Shown piece after piece: positions 11,001-19,345 of a stretch of DNA of 64,000 nt. The stretch comes from Bacteroidia bacterium. Lineage in GTDB: Bacteria; Bacteroidota; Bacteroidia; CAILMK01; JBBDIG01. The stretch spans positions 22,512 to 86,511 of the forward strand of contig JBBDIG010000048.1 of NCBI GenBank assembly GCA_040880525.1, written 5' to 3'. The first letter of the stretch is position 1. The number at the start of each line of letters is the position of its first letter. The translations under genes and the position numbers were made by a program. The notes under the pieces were generated by a model. It was given only the letters and a program-made list of their open reading frames with translations, did not search any database and was not told where the DNA came from.

Positions 11001-12845
11001 AACGGTGTAGCAACCTGAATCCTCAAAAAGATGCCAGGGCTGTATCTCAGTCGAAAACTGACATTTCACATCCGGATTGGCAGTGGTAGAAGTACACTGG
11101 TCGCCATCTCCGAAGTTCCAGAAGTATTGCATACTATCACTGCCCCAGGGGTAGCTTGGAATTTTACAACGATCAGGATAGCCCGCAAATGGTGGAGTAT
11201 TATCAATAGCGTCATAAAGCCTGTATTTCTTCGAGTTGTTGACAAACCTTACCAGGTTTGGACCACTGCAGGAAGGAGTAAACATATCTGTATCATGCAT
11301 ACTGATCATGTTACATACTCCGGAATAATTTGTAAATATTGGCTCCGTAGGAATAGGATCATTGGCCGGATCCCATTGAAAGGTTCCTGTAACCAGAATT
11401 GAGTCCAGTTCATACTCTGTTCCTGTAGGTATAAGAGTAAAGGTAGTATCAATCATCATTAAAGGTCCGCAAAAGGTAGTATCCACCGTAAAGGTGTCAA
11501 TTGCGGAATTGCAATAAACGTCCGTGGAGCTTACGATGAAAGGAGAAACGCTGTCAATGGTTACATGGTCCACCGTGGTAATTCCTAGATTCCTCCTGAA
11601 ACATTCATTGTACTTCAGCTTCTCTAGATAACTAATAGGAATGGGTGCAGGCCTCCGGCAATTATTAGGTGGAGGAGGATTAAGATTAATGATTGCCTGC
11701 GGACCTTTTAAATCTACGTAAGCACAAAATGTCGTGTCCCTGATACAATTGGGTTCTCTGATCTGTAATGAAATATCATATAATCCCGGGCCTCCCATAA
11801 AGGCATGAGAAGGTGACCACGATTCATCATTGGTATTTTGATTACCGCTTGCCGGATCTCCAAAATTCCAGTTCCAATAGAATGCATTTGGCCGTGGTGT
11901 CTGGAAAAACTGAATGTTGTTTCCAGTGTAACAAATTGGCTGATTGGGATTAAATGTAATGTCGAAATAGTAAAAGATATTTTGGGCACCCCCGGTTAAC
12001 TGGAATGTATCAATACAGCCAAAATCATTTTCAATAATGAGCCGCGGATTAAAGCTTCCATCTCCCGTAAAGCGATGCTTAAAGCCATCCCAGGCAGTAT
12101 CGAACTTCACTCCATCGTCAAGATCCCATTCCCATCTGATTATATTCTTTCCGAATGAATCGGTTTCATTCACAAAAGTTACATCTGTATATGGACAACT
12201 TATGTTATAGTTGGTAGAAAATTTGGCATTAAGAGGCTTTAATACCTCAATGGCCTGATCTCGTTGTATGAAACCGATACATCCATTGGCATCAACAACC
12301 TCAAGCGTAATGGTAAAGGTATCGCTGTTACCATAAGAATGGCAAGGGCTGGTTGCCGTGGATGTGTCTCCGTCTCCAAAGTCCCAGAGATACTTGACAA
12401 TAGGCGAATTGCTGCTACCTACTGTTGAGTTATCAGTAAAACAGAAATAGTTTCCTTCAAAACATTGCTTGAGATTAGTCGGAAGGATCATGTCTGCAGT
12501 AGGATTGTCAAAAATCTTAATATCCCCGGTGAGTACTGTGGTACAGCTATCCCCGTTGCTCAAATAAACGGTGAGCTTGGGTTTATATGTACCGGGCACC
12601 GAATACTGATGTTCTTCAGGTGAAGGATTTTGATTGTTTTGCACAACCACGGTCTGGTCTCCAAAATCAAACTTGAAAGAAGTTGGCGTCTCAGAGCCGG
12701 TGTAGTTGGCAGTGAAAGTGATGGTTGTAGGCACACAACCTTCCAGGGTCGAGGCCGTAATTGTGCATTGCCCGTAGGCACTGCTGCTGCTGTAAATTAC
12801 AGCAAGAATCATCAAGGTTAGGTAGTTAAAGATCCGCTTCATCAT
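8031..12845 (-). CDS. Giant PKD-repeat surface protein with CHU_C (T9SS type B) sorting domain
   Basis: This 1604-residue protein has a cleavable signal peptide (about residues 1-25, ending SSSAYGQ). It contains about nine PKD-like modules, recognisable by YLWDFGDG, YFWNFGDG, WDWDFGDG and FNWDFGDG, spread over the whole length. It is cysteine-rich and full of Asp/Thr. The last 90 residues are a gliding-motility-type CHU_C domain (VIPNVFTPNNDGTNDNF, then IFNRWGEKVF and PSGGYYMLFKY), the T9SS type B sorting signal. The expected location is the cell surface or medium, as adhesin or gliding/biofilm component. Residues about 858-981 contain two copies of one segment (CDTTQYT). It lies 41 bases after the TM-PKD-CHU_C gene and is probably its operon mate. 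The specific ligand is unknown. Confidence 0.93.
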   Translation of the reverse strand: MMKRIFNYLTLMILAVIYSSSSAYGQCTITASTLEGCVPTTITFTANYTGSETPTSFKFDFGDQTVVVQNNQNPSPEEHQYSVPGTYKPKLTVYLSNGDSCTTVLTGDIKIFDNPTADMILPTNLKQCFEGNYFCFTDNSTVGSSNSPIVKYLWDFGDGDTSTATSPCHSYGNSDTFTITLEVVDANGCIGFIQRDQAIEVLKPLNAKFSTNYNISCPYTDVTFVNETDSFGKNIIRWEWDLDDGVKFDTAWDGFKHRFTGDGSFNPRLIIENDFGCIDTFQLTGGAQNIFYYFDITFNPNQPICYTGNNIQFFQTPRPNAFYWNWNFGDPASGNQNTNDESWSPSHAFMGGPGLYDISLQIREPNCIRDTTFCAYVDLKGPQAIINLNPPPPNNCRRPAPIPISYLEKLKYNECFRRNLGITTVDHVTIDSVSPFIVSSTDVYCNSAIDTFTVDTTFCGPLMMIDTTFTLIPTGTEYELDSILVTGTFQWDPANDPIPTEPIFTNYSGVCNMISMHDTDMFTPSCSGPNLVRFVNNSKKYRLYDAIDNTPPFAGYPDRCKIPSYPWGSDSMQYFWNFGDGDQCTSTTANPDVKCQFSTEIQPWHLFEDSGCYTVSLRVIDTVTQCTSTATQTIVQEAPHAGHDDINYPGHMTWERQLRTPPWQGPQTFSYEGNKGVQLHGAPCLGLDYPQQIDLSETEPDCNREWFAMVFDSANDQTLQDSCERQVYDPITDTYTTVKDVYKEFNWVPKPILELLGMQWIYNTPGCKTIGLIIKTGDCYDTAWYHNYKYFPDLDPRFEFIDPATDSPLTVFCPPQPVDITPLNQSQTGIVEYIIRAFNTTNPLAPPITLFTDTFTKAMDTVYTICDTTQYTMDNTTNPPTKIYTNCLSFPEFGCGTIPEEMEDLLLQPDLAITDTPQVSPDTIFTVCDTTQYTLDNNTVPPTKTYTACFTCYSGIGCVESGQPKPVTLADLLSEPNADIVEKVVMLDLADTLHKNFEEPGVYTIAGSMKSYFGCSRSTSQQVFVGHINEFFRSDTVICVGETVHFKDSIFYWHRWDPINYPLGYDPKPYWDDPEGYRTWTPEPPNQFESFEWDLDGDGVAETFDTPDPSFTYNAIGSYPVTLWTTDSLGCRIANTKYIHVVGVDASIHLDSSIYYCVPKPIQFIDSSVTVDDNPNPSILLDSIAHWDWDFGDGKTHSFLENPIHTYTSNGDYTITLIVRNTTGCADTTSIDMSLIGPKPMFEVIGENDGCAPFELQVRILSDKTEGRGFQWNLGDGTNRNTSYWGPNGDPEGEIVTLRYDKPGTYYLSVTATDSIYDPVQGRYRECKAEWPDPDDPNRDSFEVIVHPPDSVDFTMSDTVVCPGDEITFMDDADPDYDEFNWDFGDGTQASGEVVTHSYDEPGRYLIRYTPTGANCPRVDSGYVTVSEVAVGFEIQDGADVTKRNLINTSSGASNYIWVIRDNTGNILDSFETTSKDPFIQEFPGEGTFEVCLTAENASGCSARTCKVVTVEIELVIPNVFTPNNDGTNDNFVIEIAGELMYELVIFNRWGEKVFESSERTYTWNGLVNNTGAECPSGGYYMLFKYQLAGQEEKEHTGTITLIR

Positions 12846-12886
12846 TCTGATTATTTAAAAGATGGTCAAATTTAATTCATTAAATA

Positions 12887-14302
12887 TTAATCGCGGATTA
12901 ATGCGATTGCACCCGTTTGGGTGACTGGCCTGTGCTGCCCTTGCAACTTATACTGCAATACATAGTAATAAGTGCCTGAAGGCAGGGGTTTACCGTTCCG
13001 GCTGTCAGTGCCGTCCCAGCTATTGCTTTTTTCTTTGCTATGGAAAACTTTATTGCCGCTCCGGTCAATTACCGAGAATTCAAAATAGGTTTCACCACTG
13101 ATCAGGACTTCAAACCGGTCGTTGATGCCATCTCCGTTCGGTGTAAAAGTATTGGCCAGATCCAGTGAACTTTCAGCTTCTATTTGCAGCCTGTCAGTAA
13201 AAGTATCCCGGCACCCGTAATCATTAATAGCGATCAGTGAAGGACGATAAAGACCACTGAGATTATAGCGGTGTTGCGGGCTTAAATCATTGGAAACCGT
13301 TCCGTCTCCAAATACCCACCGGTAGCTGGTTGCTTCACGGCTCGTATTGTTAAAGGCAATGTTCGGCATTCGTGTTATATCCGTCACAAACTCTGATTCC
13401 GGAGTTTCATGAACCGTCAGTGTGAGGATCGCTGTATCGGTACTGATTCCATTTATTTTCTTGATAATCCAAACTTGTTTCTCTCCGGCTGAGGTAAAGG
13501 CGAGTTCGGTATTTTTCTCAAGCTTTTCGATTATTCCTTCCCCCTTCAGCCAGTAAAAAGCCGCTTGTGGCGCGGAAGAGGTGGTGAGAATCACACTGCT
13601 ATTGAGACAGAGCGTTTTAGCGGTAAGTTTCAAATCCTCAACTGCAGCCCGGGTATTATCCGAAATAGTAACGGACCTGTCCTGAACTCTCTTCAAATCT
13701 TCTGTCGTCTTATCGGTTGGCAAAGGCGGGTTTGCCGGCTGTTCTACATTTACAGTTTGCCTGCTTTGTTCCCGGATTCTTTGGGGTTGCTGTCCGGAAG
13801 TCTGGTCAGAGGAATTTCTCAGATCGCTATTCCTGTCGTCATTTCCGGATAACGATTCCGTTGCCGGGACCAGGGTTTCTTTGCTGGATTTACTCTGTTC
13901 AGTAATAGCCGTTTCCTTATCATTTTCAGGATTTTGACGGGCCGGAGCTTCATCTTCCTGATCTATATATATTCCTTGTTCCATTCCAAGCTCCTTGTTC
14001 GGCTCTGGTAAGTTTATCTCCGAACTTGTTTCAAGATCAGTACTGTTGTTCTCATTGCCAGACATTATTACGATGATAGCAATAAGGGCTGCAGTTAAAA
14101 CGGCCACCACAGAGGAAGCTACCACAAACGAACCGGAACCACTTGCAGCAGTTCCACCTGCTGTGCTGCCGGTTGCAGGCAGATGTGATTTCACCGCGTT
14201 CCAGTCAGCATCCATTTCGGCAGAAGTATGGGCCGCTTCCTTCCCGTCAAATGCTTCACGGAAAAAGTCATCAAACCTCTCTATGTCTTTTCTGCTGCTC
14301 AT
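12887..14302 (-). CDS. Single-pass membrane protein with anti-sigma-like N-terminus and PKD + CHU_C outer part
   Basis: This 471-residue protein has no cleavable signal peptide. Residues 1-58 are predicted cytoplasmic and carry the pattern FDDFFREAFDG ... DADWNAVKSHL. Residues about 59-81 form one membrane helix (VVAVLTAALIAIIVIM). A long low-complexity polar linker (about 82-200) follows, then an Ig/PKD-like region with YRWVFGDGTVS near 330, and a C-terminal CHU_C domain (NTFTPNGDGINDRF ... PSGTYYYVLQYKL). Its start overlaps the stop of the ECF sigma gene by four bases (ATGA), so it is translationally coupled to it and is the natural candidate anti-sigma factor. The N-terminal pattern matches that of the 40185-41414 protein, also beside a sigma gene. 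The anti-sigma role is inference; the domain architecture is seen directly. Confidence 0.85.
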   Translation of the reverse strand: MSSRKDIERFDDFFREAFDGKEAAHTSAEMDADWNAVKSHLPATGSTAGGTAASGSGSFVVASSVVAVLTAALIAIIVIMSGNENNSTDLETSSEINLPEPNKELGMEQGIYIDQEDEAPARQNPENDKETAITEQSKSSKETLVPATESLSGNDDRNSDLRNSSDQTSGQQPQRIREQSRQTVNVEQPANPPLPTDKTTEDLKRVQDRSVTISDNTRAAVEDLKLTAKTLCLNSSVILTTSSAPQAAFYWLKGEGIIEKLEKNTELAFTSAGEKQVWIIKKINGISTDTAILTLTVHETPESEFVTDITRMPNIAFNNTSREATSYRWVFGDGTVSNDLSPQHRYNLSGLYRPSLIAINDYGCRDTFTDRLQIEAESSLDLANTFTPNGDGINDRFEVLISGETYFEFSVIDRSGNKVFHSKEKSNSWDGTDSRNGKPLPSGTYYYVLQYKLQGQHRPVTQTGAIALIRD

Positions 14303-14853
14303 TTTCTGATAATAAGACGTTGTTTAATTGCTTCCTGAAGTTGGTGACGCGCTTTATGGAGCTGGCTTTTGGATGTACCGGCACTTATTCCCAGCATCTC
14401 TCCTATTTCCTGATGGCTAAACCCCTCTATTACATAAAGATTGAAAACCGTCTGGTATCCATGCGGTAATTCCTGCACGCATACCAAAAGGTCTTCATAA
14501 TCAAGTTGTGTCAGAATTTCCTCTTCAATAGAAAGATCATAGACCTTGTCCACATCCACCTTGAAGGGTTCGGAAACCTTTTTCCGGTACTTGTCAATGG
14601 ACATATTTACCATGATCCTGCGAATCCAATGCTCCAGCGAACTCTTAAAATTGAACGTGTGGAGATTTTCAAAAACCTTAATGAAGCCATCCTGCAAAGC
14701 ATCTTTGGCATCGTCCCGGTCTTTCGCATATCTGTCGCAAATGGCTAACATCTTTGAATAATATAATTGAAACAATTCCTTCTGGCTTTGCACATCACCA
14801 TTGATGCACTTCTCCACAAGTGATATGTCTTTCTGTTTTCTTTCATCAGGCAT
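14299..14853 (-). CDS. ECF sigma factor, first gene of PKD/CHU_C operon
   Basis: This 184-residue sigma-70 family protein has region 2 at about 20-90 (YAKDRDDAKDALQDGFIKVF, then WIRRIMVNMSIDKYRKK) and region 4 at about 120-175 (GFSHQEIGEMLGISAGTSKS). It belongs to the same ECF subgroup as the protein at 41395-41958, judged by near-identical phrases: LPHGYQTVFNLYVIEGFSHQ here and LPQGYRVVLNLYAIEEYSHQ there. It overlaps by four bases the membrane protein gene downstream, and that gene is 41 bases from the giant PKD gene, so the three look like one operon. It probably reads its own promoter, as ECF factors often do (see 14876-14902). Confidence 0.94.
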   Translation of the reverse strand: MPDERKQKDISLVEKCINGDVQSQKELFQLYYSKMLAICDRYAKDRDDAKDALQDGFIKVFENLHTFNFKSSLEHWIRRIMVNMSIDKYRKKVSEPFKVDVDKVYDLSIEEEILTQLDYEDLLVCVQELPHGYQTVFNLYVIEGFSHQEIGEMLGISAGTSKSQLHKARHQLQEAIKQRLIIRK

Positions 14854-14875
14854 TTTTGCTGCCTTTGGTGTGTAT

Positions 14876-14902
14876 GACGAAGCCTTATTTCTCAGGGTTG
14901 CC
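14876..14902 (-). promoter_or_regulatory. Candidate ECF promoter (GGCAACC...GTC) of sigma operon A
   Basis: On the minus strand GGCAACC is followed 18 bases after its AAC by GTC, 22 bases before the sigma ATG. ECF promoters commonly have AAC at -35 and a GTC at -10 with about 16-17 bases between. The same GGCAACC heptamer lies before the other sigma operon (41980-42004), but the spacing there is 16, so the assignment is tentative. Confidence 0.35.
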
Positions 14903-15063
14903 CATGCTCCTGCTTTTATTTCTAAATAGTTCCAGTTTCTCTAAAAAAATTTCCCGCTGAAATTCAACTGCTCATTTTCAAGCATTTATAAATCAATCTG
15001 TCGCTGGCATTTTATCACAAAAACTCCGGTCAGGCTTTACCTTATGGATAACCCTAAATTTTC

Positions 15064-15071
15064 TAATTTTG
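15064..15071 (+). promoter_or_regulatory. Candidate -7 element before the 163-residue gene
   Basis: TAATTTTG fits TAnnTTTG and lies 41 bases before the ATG at 15113. No clear TTG at -33 was seen. Confidence 0.4.
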
Positions 15072-15112
15072 ACCGCTTTAAAACCTGCACCCACGCAAAC
15101 AATCAAAGATAG

Positions 15113-15604
15113 ATGCACCAAGGATTAGAAAATTTGTCTCCCGAAGAATATAAATTCATTCATGAAGTTCCCGCCTGGATTACAGTGCTGATAGCGGGCG
15201 CTGACAATGTAATTGATCAGCAGGAACTGGAATGGGCCGAACGGATCACCCATTTTCGTACCATGAAGGAGGACTATTTGCTTCGCGAATTTTATCGTGA
15301 AATAGACGAAAATTTCCATCAGAGCCTGCAGGATAAGATCCAGGAACTAAAGGGCATTGCGGATAATGCTGAAGGACGCAACCTGTGGATTTCTCAAAAA
15401 CTGGCAAAGGTAAATGAGCTATGGCCTAAAATAGAATATAACCTGGCGACCAAACTTTATGTAAGTTTTAAAACGCTGGCCTCCCACATCGCCAACTCTT
15501 CGGGAGGTGTACTTGGATTTGGCGCCATGAGTCCGTCTGAAAAACTTTGGGTTGACCTCCAGATGATAGATAACCCGGAACTGACGCATCCTGATGCTGA
15601 ATAA
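15113..15604 (+). CDS. Conserved hypothetical protein, possibly TerB-like
   Basis: This is a 163-residue soluble protein with no signal peptide and a mainly helical composition. Near residues 28-42 it has AGADNVIDQQELEWAERI, which resembles the acidic metal-binding stretch of TerB/tellurite-resistance-like helical domains (D-x-x-I-D-x-x-E), but the similarity is short. A Gly/Ser-rich turn (ANSSGGVLGFGAMSP) precedes the C-terminus. It ends 27 bases before accC on the same strand, so the two may be co-transcribed. I do not recognise a specific function; the TerB idea is a weak inference. Confidence 0.75.
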   Translation: MHQGLENLSPEEYKFIHEVPAWITVLIAGADNVIDQQELEWAERITHFRTMKEDYLLREFYREIDENFHQSLQDKIQELKGIADNAEGRNLWISQKLAKVNELWPKIEYNLATKLYVSFKTLASHIANSSGGVLGFGAMSPSEKLWVDLQMIDNPELTHPDAE

Positions 15605-15631
15605 TATTGCTCAGCGTACACCACCTTTAGC

Positions 15632-17122
15632 ATGAAAAAAATACTCATCAGTAACAGAGGCGAGATAGCCCTGCGCATCATCCGTTCTGCAAAGGAAATG
15701 GGAATCGGGACAGTAGCTGTTTTTTCTGAAGCTGACCGGGATGCGCTGCACGTACGCTATGCTGACGAGGCAGTGTGTATTGGTCCCGCGGCTTCCTCGG
15801 CTTCTTACCTCCTCGGAGATAAGATCATAGAAACTGCCTTACAATTTAAAGCAGACGGGATTCATCCGGGCTACGGTTTTCTCTCTGAAAATGCTGCATT
15901 TGCCCAAAAGGTACAGGAGGCCGGAATTAAGTTTATCGGCCCCTCTTCTTCTTCTATAGAAATGATGGGCAATAAACTGGCAGCCAAAAGGGCAGCTAAG
16001 CAATACAATATTCCCATGCTGCCGGGAACCAATACGGCCGTCTCGGATTTGGCTGAGGCTGCCAGAGTAGCTGAGGAAATCGGCTTCCCGGTATTGATAA
16101 AAGCTGCTGCCGGTGGCGGTGGAAAAGGAATGCGGGTAGTCAACGCTGCCAGCGAATTTCACGAGCAAATGCAGCGGGCCGTGAGTGAAGCGCAATCATC
16201 CTTTGGGGATGGGTCGGTGTTCCTCGAAAAGTATATTTCCTCTCCTCGGCATATTGAAGTGCAGGTCCTGTGCGACCAGCACGGGAATTTTCTTCACCTC
16301 TTTGAGCGGGAATGCTCCATCCAGAGGCGGCACCAGAAAGTGGTCGAGGAAGCACCCTCATGCATTCTTACGCCAGAAATCCGGGAAAGCATCGGACGAA
16401 GTGCGGTGGATGTGGCGCGTGCCTGCCACTACGAAGGTGCCGGCACCGTGGAATTTCTCCTGGATCAGGACCTTAATTTTTATTTCCTTGAAATGAACAC
16501 CCGCCTGCAGGTGGAGCATCCTGTAACCGAAATGGTAACGGGCGTTGACCTCGTAAAGGAGCAGATAAAAATTGCCCGCGGAGAAAAAATAAGTTTCAAG
16601 CAAGAAGATCTTTGGCTGAACGGCCATTCTATAGAATTGCGGATCTATGCGGAAGATCCCTACAACAATTTTCTGCCTGATACCGGAACGCTTACCGGTT
16701 ATCGCCCGTCAGACGGGCCTGGCGTACGAACGGACAGCGGCTATGAGGAAGGGATGGAAATCCCTGTTTTTTATGATCCGATGATCTCGAAATTGGTAAC
16801 GCATGCGCCAACGCGCATAGAAGCCATAGATCGAATGAGCCGCGCTATCAGTGAATTTCATCTGGAGGGGGTGGCCAACACGCTGCCTTTTGGCAAATTC
16901 GTAATGGAACATGAGGCTTTCCGCTCAGGTAACTTCGATACGCATTTCGTGCAGAAACATTTCACACCGGATAACCTGTATCAGGAAAATGAGGATGAGG
17001 CAGAAGTGGCAGCACTGCTTGCCGTCTACCTAGAGCAGGAGCGCAAGCACCAAGTCAAATCATCCTACGCTCAAAGACCTTCCGATGCGGCCTGGAAGAA
17101 AAGACGGACTGCAGGTACCTAA
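15632..17122 (+). CDS. accC: Biotin carboxylase subunit of acyl-CoA carboxylase
   Basis: Biotin carboxylase uses ATP and bicarbonate to carboxylate the biotin of a carrier protein, for acetyl- or propionyl-CoA carboxylase. The 496-residue protein has the N-terminal biotin-carboxylase fold (ILISNRGEIALRIIRSAKEM), the ATP-grasp glycine-rich loop AAAGGGGKGMR near residue 157, the metal/biotin motif EMNTRLQVEHPVTE near 286, and the C-terminal domain. A 35-residue charged tail follows the usual end. Neither the biotin carrier nor the carboxyltransferase gene is nearby, so the carrier partner is elsewhere and the substrate (acetyl- versus propionyl-CoA) cannot be decided. A terminator follows 43 bases after the stop. 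Confidence 0.95.
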   Translation: MKKILISNRGEIALRIIRSAKEMGIGTVAVFSEADRDALHVRYADEAVCIGPAASSASYLLGDKIIETALQFKADGIHPGYGFLSENAAFAQKVQEAGIKFIGPSSSSIEMMGNKLAAKRAAKQYNIPMLPGTNTAVSDLAEAARVAEEIGFPVLIKAAAGGGGKGMRVVNAASEFHEQMQRAVSEAQSSFGDGSVFLEKYISSPRHIEVQVLCDQHGNFLHLFERECSIQRRHQKVVEEAPSCILTPEIRESIGRSAVDVARACHYEGAGTVEFLLDQDLNFYFLEMNTRLQVEHPVTEMVTGVDLVKEQIKIARGEKISFKQEDLWLNGHSIELRIYAEDPYNNFLPDTGTLTGYRPSDGPGVRTDSGYEEGMEIPVFYDPMISKLVTHAPTRIEAIDRMSRAISEFHLEGVANTLPFGKFVMEHEAFRSGNFDTHFVQKHFTPDNLYQENEDEAEVAALLAVYLEQERKHQVKSSYAQRPSDAAWKKRRTAGT

Positions 17123-17165
17123 TGCTGTTGCCGTTCGCACCAAATTATTTCCTTGCAAGGCACAT

Positions 17166-17197
17166 AAAAAAGGCTGATAATCTCTTATCAGCCTTTT
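17166..17197. terminator. Bidirectional terminator between accC and tRNA
   Basis: A perfect 9-base-pair stem GGCTGATAA / TTATCAGCC with a 4-base loop has A residues on its left and T residues on its right. It can end accC on the plus strand and the tRNA transcript on the minus strand. Confidence 0.9.
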
Positions 17198-17203
17198 AAG
17201 TAG

Positions 17204-17276
<73 letters not shown>

Positions 17277-17340
17277 GTGTTTTTTCGAGGTGCAAATGTA
17301 GATTTCCTTTTTGTGTCCTCCAAACATTTAATTTTATGCC

Positions 17341-19071
17341 TTATTCTGCCTCCCACCGGTGGCCTGCCCAGGCCTCAAAGTTTCGCATTTGCTCTGCTGT
17401 GGGATGTTCCTGTTTCACTACTTCGTGGTACGGGTAGTACGTCTCACTCCCGCCCTGTAGCTTCAGCGTCCTTAAATTTCCCCGCGACCGGACAGTGAGT
17501 TTCATCTTAGCCTTTTCGAAGAACGCAAAGAGCGAGAGCACGTATTTCTCCTGTAATGGAATGCCATTAAGGCTCAGCACTTCGTCCTTCAATGAAAGGC
17601 CTGCCACCTCAGCAGGAGAACCGGGAGCAATAGCCGTTACCATCATCTCCTCATTCAGCTTGAATCCCAGCCGCTGTTCGGCCATAAACGCAGAAGGAAC
17701 CCGTTTTATCGCTAATCCCAAAAAATCAAACGCCTCATCCAGCACCTCATCCAGGGCATCCGTGCCCCAAATGTAATTTTGAAAAAAGTCAGTATAGTCC
17801 TCGTCTGAAATTGCTTCAATAGTCCCTTTATAATCCGCCTCGGTAAATCCTATTTTTTGCAGAGCAAATTTTTCATAAAGCTGGCGCATTACCGTGTCCA
17901 GCGATAGTTTGTGATTGCTGCGTTTGCGCAAGCGGACATCCAGGATCAGCGCCACCAGCGCTCCTTTATGATAAATGGAAACTTTCCTGTTCGGAGCGCC
18001 CTCGCTATAGCCATCAAGCCAGGTATCAAATGAAGATGCGGCTACTGACAAGTTAAAGCGGCCATAGTTGTGGAAGTGGCGGTTCAGTACTTTACCGGCT
18101 TTATAGCAATATTCATTAAAACTCCATACGCCCGACCTCAGCAGCATATAATCACCATAATAAGTGGTAACGCCCTCTGCCACATAGCCGAGCGGACTGT
18201 AGTTTTCCTTTGTAAAATCATACGGATACATCTCAGCGGGGCGAAGCGCCTTCACGTTCCAGGTATGGAAAAGTTCGTGCGAACTGATGCCCAGGAATTC
18301 ACCATACTTCTCCGGCTTCATCAACTCGAAGCCCGGACCCAGGGCTATGACGGTGGACCGCTCATGCTCTACACCATGATACACAGGGTAGGGCGGCACC
18401 TGAAACAGGTATTGATATTCTTCTACCGGAAATGCTCCGAATACTTTCAATTGCTCCCCGGTAAATGCCATGAAATCCTTTTGGATCCGGCTCCACTCTG
18501 GCCGCGCGATTCCCTGAAACCAGAGATGAAACTGAACACCACCCAGATCAAAATCCTGGTGCTGCAAAGTGGCAGATGCAATAATGGGAGAATCAGCTAA
18601 CCGGTCAAAATCCGGTGCCCATAACTGATGACCTGACGTTTGCCTGAGACTGCCCGCCACCAGGTAATCTTCAGGAACATTGAGGCTGAGGCTGCAATCC
18701 TCCCCTGCCCGCTGCGGCACGTACATCAGGCAATTTACCGGGTTCAGATAGAGTTGCTCAGCATCCACATACGTAGAACCGGCATTTAGCTCGGAGGCAT
18801 AAAGATTATACTTCACCACAACCGTATCGATATCTTTACAGGTTACCTCCCACAGGTCTTTCGTACGTTTCTCAAATGGCAGGAATTTGCCGTCAATATC
18901 TTCAGCGCGCCATGCCTGCACATTTTTCGCGAAATTTCCGAGCTCGTAGCGCCCGGGACGCCAGGCTGGCATTTGCAATTGTAGTTTATCCCCCTCTATT
19001 TCCGGTATCGCCATTTCTATCTGCAGGTACTGTCCTGCCGGATTTTCACATGAAATTGTATAGGAAATCAT
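17341..19071 (-). CDS. M61 family peptidase with C-terminal PDZ domain
   Basis: This 576-residue protein is a glycyl-aminopeptidase-type M61 metallopeptidase. The N-terminal beta domain has the family start (PAWRPGRYELGNFAKNV). The zinc site is HELFH at residues 265-269 in the phrase HELFHTWNVKALRP, followed by the glutamate ligand in VAEGVTTYYGDYML. A PDZ domain occupies roughly 480-545 (AIAPGSPAEVAGLSLKDEVL). There is no clear signal peptide, so it is probably cytoplasmic. It stands alone between the initiator tRNA and dnaJ. Confidence 0.94.
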   Translation of the reverse strand: MISYTISCENPAGQYLQIEMAIPEIEGDKLQLQMPAWRPGRYELGNFAKNVQAWRAEDIDGKFLPFEKRTKDLWEVTCKDIDTVVVKYNLYASELNAGSTYVDAEQLYLNPVNCLMYVPQRAGEDCSLSLNVPEDYLVAGSLRQTSGHQLWAPDFDRLADSPIIASATLQHQDFDLGGVQFHLWFQGIARPEWSRIQKDFMAFTGEQLKVFGAFPVEEYQYLFQVPPYPVYHGVEHERSTVIALGPGFELMKPEKYGEFLGISSHELFHTWNVKALRPAEMYPYDFTKENYSPLGYVAEGVTTYYGDYMLLRSGVWSFNEYCYKAGKVLNRHFHNYGRFNLSVAASSFDTWLDGYSEGAPNRKVSIYHKGALVALILDVRLRKRSNHKLSLDTVMRQLYEKFALQKIGFTEADYKGTIEAISDEDYTDFFQNYIWGTDALDEVLDEAFDFLGLAIKRVPSAFMAEQRLGFKLNEEMMVTAIAPGSPAEVAGLSLKDEVLSLNGIPLQEKYVLSLFAFFEKAKMKLTVRSRGNLRTLKLQGGSETYYPYHEVVKQEHPTAEQMRNFEAWAGHRWEAE

Positions 19072-19098
19072 TGATTGTATTTTGATTTAATAATTCTG

Positions 19099-19106
19099 CA
19101 AAGTTA
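19099..19106 (-). promoter_or_regulatory. Candidate -7 element for the M61 peptidase gene
   Basis: Read on the minus strand, TAACTTTG matches TAnnTTTG and lies 27 bases before the ATG at 19071. Confidence 0.45.
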
Positions 19107-19273
19107 AGGGTGTGCTGAAAACTACATTATCTGCTATTCGATAAAACCGTATTTTCTATTGAAATATCAAATATTTTAAAATTCTTTTAACTATTTCACA
19201 TCAGAATTTTAAATTAAAATTTTTGATTAAGAAATAATAACTATAATGTCACAATTAAATTCCAATAATTAAA

Positions 19274-19322
19274 ACAAAAAAAATCCCGCTCCGTTGCTTT
19301 TTTCAAGCTTCAGGAACGGGAT
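19274..19322 (-). terminator. Terminator after dnaJ
   Basis: On the minus strand the stem ATCCCGTTCC / GGAGCGGGAT (one G-T pair) encloses a 20-base loop and is followed by a T-rich run. It lies 24 bases beyond the dnaJ stop. The loop is long, but the stem and T run are good. Confidence 0.65.
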
Positions 19323-19345
19323 CTACCTAACCATAAATATATTCA

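Noticed and set aside
9864..11402. Several plus-strand frames inside the giant PKD gene
   Set aside because: They are antisense to a continuous 1604-residue PKD/CHU_C protein with a signal peptide.
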